A stretch of DNA of 8,394 nt, taken from contig CATYJC010000076.1 in assembly GCA_958407555.1 (NCBI GenBank), forward strand, positions 1-8,394, in the 5' to 3' direction. The notes beneath the pieces are model-generated. The model was given only the letters and a program-made list of their open reading frames with translations, made no database searches and was not told where the DNA came from. This document shows, piece after piece, positions 6,289-8,394 of this stretch. The stretch's first letter is position 1; each line of letters begins with the position of its first letter. A program made the translations under genes and the position numbers. This DNA comes from an uncultured Collinsella sp. Its GTDB lineage: Bacteria; Actinomycetota; Coriobacteriia; Coriobacteriales; Coriobacteriaceae.

Positions 6289-6297
6289 TGGTACACT
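6289..6297 (+). promoter_or_regulatory. Candidate extended -10 for the molybdenum hydroxylase operon
   Basis: TGGTACACT (TGn plus TACACT) lies 24 bases before the ATG at 6322 and would start transcription near 6304. No -35 with proper spacing is visible. It resembles the selC candidate (TGGTAAAAT at 3122-3130), including the preceding TT. Confidence 0.45.
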
Positions 6298-6321
6298 TAA
6301 AGGTACTGGACAAGTGAAGAG

Positions 6322-7236
6322 ATGGGGGAGAACGTGCTCAAGTTCGGTACCTACGTCCGTGTTGGAAACGCGGCCGAAGCCTATGAGCTCTTACAGAAGA
6401 ACCGCAACAACAAGATTGTGGGCGGCGGCATCTGGATGCGCCTGGGTTCGCGTCGTGTGGCGACGGCGATTGACCTTTCGGCCTGTGGACTCGATCTGAT
6501 CGAGGAGACCGAGACCGAGTTTCGCATCGGTGCCATGTGCACCCTGCGCCAGCTCGAGCGCCATGTCGAGCTCAACGCGCTTGTTAACCATGTCTTTGAG
6601 TTCGCCGTCCACGATATCGTGGGCGTGCAGCTGCGCAACACCGCCACGGTGGGCGGCAGCATCTACGGCCGTTTTGGTTTCTCGGACGTGCTCTCGGCCT
6701 TTTTGGCGCTCGATTCGTACGTTGAGCTGACGGGTGCCGGCCGCGTGCCGCTCGCCGAGTTCGTGGACATGGGTTACGTGCGCGACGTGATCGAGCGCGT
6801 GGTGGTCGTTAAGCACGATTACCGCGCAAGCTATGAGGCCGTGCGCAAGGCCGCGACCGACTTTCCCTCCTTAAACGTCACCGCCGCCTGGTGGGACAAC
6901 AGCTGGCACGTCACCGTGGGTGCCCGCCCGCTGCGCGCGACCCTGCTGCAGGGCGAGGCATGTGGCCTGGTGAACGAGCAGCCTTCCGAGGGCGAGCTTC
7001 GCGCCCTTGCCGCATCCGTGCGTGCCCTGAGCTACGGCACCAACCTGTGGGGGTCGGCCGACTACCGCCGCCGCATCTCGGCCCCGCTGGCGATTCAGGC
7101 CGTGCGCCGCGCCGCCGGCATCGAGCTTTCGGCTGCGCTTGCCCACGAGCTCGAGACCGTGCAAGTGCCTAAGTTTGCCACGGACGAGTATTCCTGCCGC
7201 CGCGTGCCCGGCGTCGATTCTAGCGAGGTGCGCTAA
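6322..7236 (+). CDS. Molybdenum hydroxylase FAD-binding subunit (XdhB/YgfM-like)
   Basis: This is the FAD subunit of a xanthine dehydrogenase-family enzyme; it passes electrons from the iron-sulfur clusters to FAD and on to NAD or another acceptor. The product has 304 residues, usual for the family (~260-300). The N-terminal half has the FAD-binding pattern YELLQKNRNNKIVGGGIWMRLG and LRNTATVGGSIYGRFGFSD, where classical XdhB proteins have VATVGGNIANASPAAD. The GRFGFSD version is, from memory, typical of the YgfM / 'probable selenate reductase FAD subunit' branch. The C-terminal part (EGELRALAASVRA... SADYRRRISAPLAIQAVRRA) is the CO-dehydrogenase flavoprotein C-terminal domain. The start is uncertain: ATG 6322 lacks a clear ribosome site, while GTG 6334 has GGGGGAG only three bases upstream and would give the family-like start MLKFGTYVRVG. 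The stop overlaps the next start by one base (TAATG). Confidence 0.88.
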   Translation: MGENVLKFGTYVRVGNAAEAYELLQKNRNNKIVGGGIWMRLGSRRVATAIDLSACGLDLIEETETEFRIGAMCTLRQLERHVELNALVNHVFEFAVHDIVGVQLRNTATVGGSIYGRFGFSDVLSAFLALDSYVELTGAGRVPLAEFVDMGYVRDVIERVVVVKHDYRASYEAVRKAATDFPSLNVTAAWWDNSWHVTVGARPLRATLLQGEACGLVNEQPSEGELRALAASVRALSYGTNLWGSADYRRRISAPLAIQAVRRAAGIELSAALAHELETVQVPKFATDEYSCRRVPGVDSSEVR

Positions 7237-8394
7237 TGGCTGCCAAACTCATCGATCTTTCCTTTACGCTCAACGGCCGCAAGGTCAAGGTTCAGATTGC
7301 CCCCGATACCATGCTCTTTTCGCTTTTGCGTGAGCAGGGTTGCGCGTCGGTGCGCTGTGCCTGCGAAACCACCAACTGCGGCCTGTGCACGGTGTGGCTC
7401 GACGGCGACCCGGTGCTGAGCTGCTCGGTTCCCGCCGCCCGTGTAGAGGGCCACACCATCACCACGCTTGAGGGCCTCAAGGCCGAGTCCGAGGCGCTCG
7501 CCCGCGCGATGGCTGCCGAAGGTGCCGAGCAGTGCGGTTTTTGCGCCCCCGGCCTCATCATGAACGTGCTAGCGCTTGCCCGGGCCGCCAAGGAGGACCC
7601 GAGCCTCGTCGCCACGCGCGAGGAGCTCTCGCGCCAGCTCGCCGGCAACCTCTGCCGCTGCAGCGGCTACGAGAGCCAGCTGCGCGCCATCGTTCGCTTT
7701 CTCAACGAGTCCGGTGTGCAGGTGGACTTTGAGATGCCCGAGCTGCCGGTCAACGATACCAGCTGCGACGGCATCACCTACAAGCAGATCACTCACAAGC
7801 AGCCCAAGAAGGACTCGAAGGCCCTGCTCGAGGGTCGTCCCGTCTACACGGGCGACCTGGTGCCCGCCGGCGCGCTCATCGTCAAGCTCAAGCGCAGCCC
7901 GTATGCCCGCGCCAAGATCCGCTCCATCGATACGTCGCGCGCCCTGAAGGTGCCCGGCGTGGTGGGCGTCTACACCTACGAGGACGTGCCCAAGCGCCGC
8001 TTTACCATTGCCGGCCAGAGCTATCCGCAGCCGAGTCCCTACGACCGCCTGATTCTCGAGAACCTCGTGCGCTATCAAAACGAGGAAGTGGCGATCGTCG
8101 CCGCCGAGACTGAGGAGGCCGCCGACAAGGCGCTCAAGCTCATCAAGGTCGACTACGAGGTGCTCGAGCCCTTGCTCGACTTTACCCAGGCGCTCGATAA
8201 CGACATCGTGGTCCACCCCGAGGGCGACGTGACCTTTATGTTCCCGCAGGGCGGCGACGTTGCTCGCAACCTGGTGTGCAGCGGTACCAGCGATTTTGGC
8301 GATCTTGATGAGGCGTTCGCCCAGAGTGACATCGTCTTTACCCGCACCTACACCAGCCAGGCCACGCAGACCGCGCCCATGGAGACCTTCCGCG
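7236..8394 (+). CDS. Fused [2Fe-2S]/molybdopterin hydroxylase subunit (xanthine dehydrogenase-like), 3' end outside window
   Basis: The visible 386 residues join two subunits of a xanthine dehydrogenase-family enzyme that hydroxylates purines or other N-heterocycles at a Mo centre. Residues 1-155 are the iron-sulfur part. The plant-type cluster uses C43, C48, C51, C63 (Cx4Cx2Cx11C); the second uses C100, C103 (QCGFCAPG) and C140, C142 (NLCRCSGY). From about 185 a linker leads into the alpha/beta hammerhead of the large subunit (GRPVYTGDL, LKRSPYARAKIRSID, VPGVVGVYT, NEEVAIVAAETEEAADKALKLI), and the Mo-binding domain begins (AFAQSDIVF, AQSDIVFTRTY, QTAPMETF) at the window end. GAGGTG at 7225-7230 lies five bases before the ATG. 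This FeS-Mo fusion after a YgfM-like FAD gene resembles E. coli XdhD/YgfN and the proposed selenium-dependent xanthine dehydrogenases. The substrate and any Se requirement are not readable here. Confidence 0.92.
   Translation, partial: MAAKLIDLSFTLNGRKVKVQIAPDTMLFSLLREQGCASVRCACETTNCGLCTVWLDGDPVLSCSVPAARVEGHTITTLEGLKAESEALARAMAAEGAEQCGFCAPGLIMNVLALARAAKEDPSLVATREELSRQLAGNLCRCSGYESQLRAIVRFLNESGVQVDFEMPELPVNDTSCDGITYKQITHKQPKKDSKALLEGRPVYTGDLVPAGALIVKLKRSPYARAKIRSIDTSRALKVPGVVGVYTYEDVPKRRFTIAGQSYPQPSPYDRLILENLVRYQNEEVAIVAAETEEAADKALKLIKVDYEVLEPLLDFTQALDNDIVVHPEGDVTFMFPQGGDVARNLVCSGTSDFGDLDEAFAQSDIVFTRTYTSQATQTAPMETFR

Noticed and set aside
1..8394. CRISPR array, insertion sequence or prophage gene
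   Set aside because: No regularly spaced repeats, transposase, integrase or phage-like protein was seen; apart from the small hairpin repeats, everything is ordinary coding DNA.
7236..8394. In-frame UGA (Sec) codon in the hydroxylase subunit
   Set aside because: Reading the frame codon by codon gave no TGA in the visible part, so any selenium would have to be a cofactor ligand rather than selenocysteine here.

Overview
This is a GC-rich window, densely coded on the + strand, with short leaders, ATGA and TAATG gene junctions and good GGAGG-type ribosome binding sites. Gene content (selenocysteine machinery, molybdenum enzymes, a clostridial-type glutamate dehydrogenase) and codon style suggest an anaerobic gut actinobacterium of the Coriobacteriia, Collinsella being the best guess. 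That placement is inference from the sequence alone.

Region 1 (1-3303) is a selenocysteine block. It holds the 3' part of selA, then selB overlapping it by four bases. In the gap after selB lie a palindromic repeat element and a tRNA-Sec gene (selC, 3143-3239) with a possible extended -10 and its own terminator. Only selD is missing from a full bacterial decoding set, and it may lie outside the window. The tRNA has the long variable arm, UCA anticodon, G73 and encoded CCA expected of tRNA-Sec, but C in place of the near-universal U33 and a G.A mismatch at the eighth acceptor pair.

Region 2 (3304-4484) holds mobA (molybdenum cofactor guanylyltransferase) and, 15 bases on, a small Cys-rich protein of the DUF3343 type, a family I recall as a putative Se/S carrier. 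A hairpin whose loop carries GTGCCTGTCCCC follows directly.

Region 3 (4485-6110) is gdhA, a monocistronic-looking glutamate dehydrogenase closed by a strong intrinsic terminator.

Region 4 (6111-8394) has a second copy of the palindromic element, a candidate extended -10, and a molybdenum hydroxylase operon: an FAD subunit followed, with a one-base overlap, by a fused [2Fe-2S]/molybdopterin subunit that runs off the window.

The common theme is selenium plus molybdenum. SelA/SelB/tRNA-Sec would insert Sec, for instance into a formate dehydrogenase. MobA would finish the molybdenum cofactor. The DUF3343 protein and the xanthine dehydrogenase-like enzyme recall selenium-dependent molybdenum hydroxylases. 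Whether this hydroxylase uses selenium cannot be settled here.
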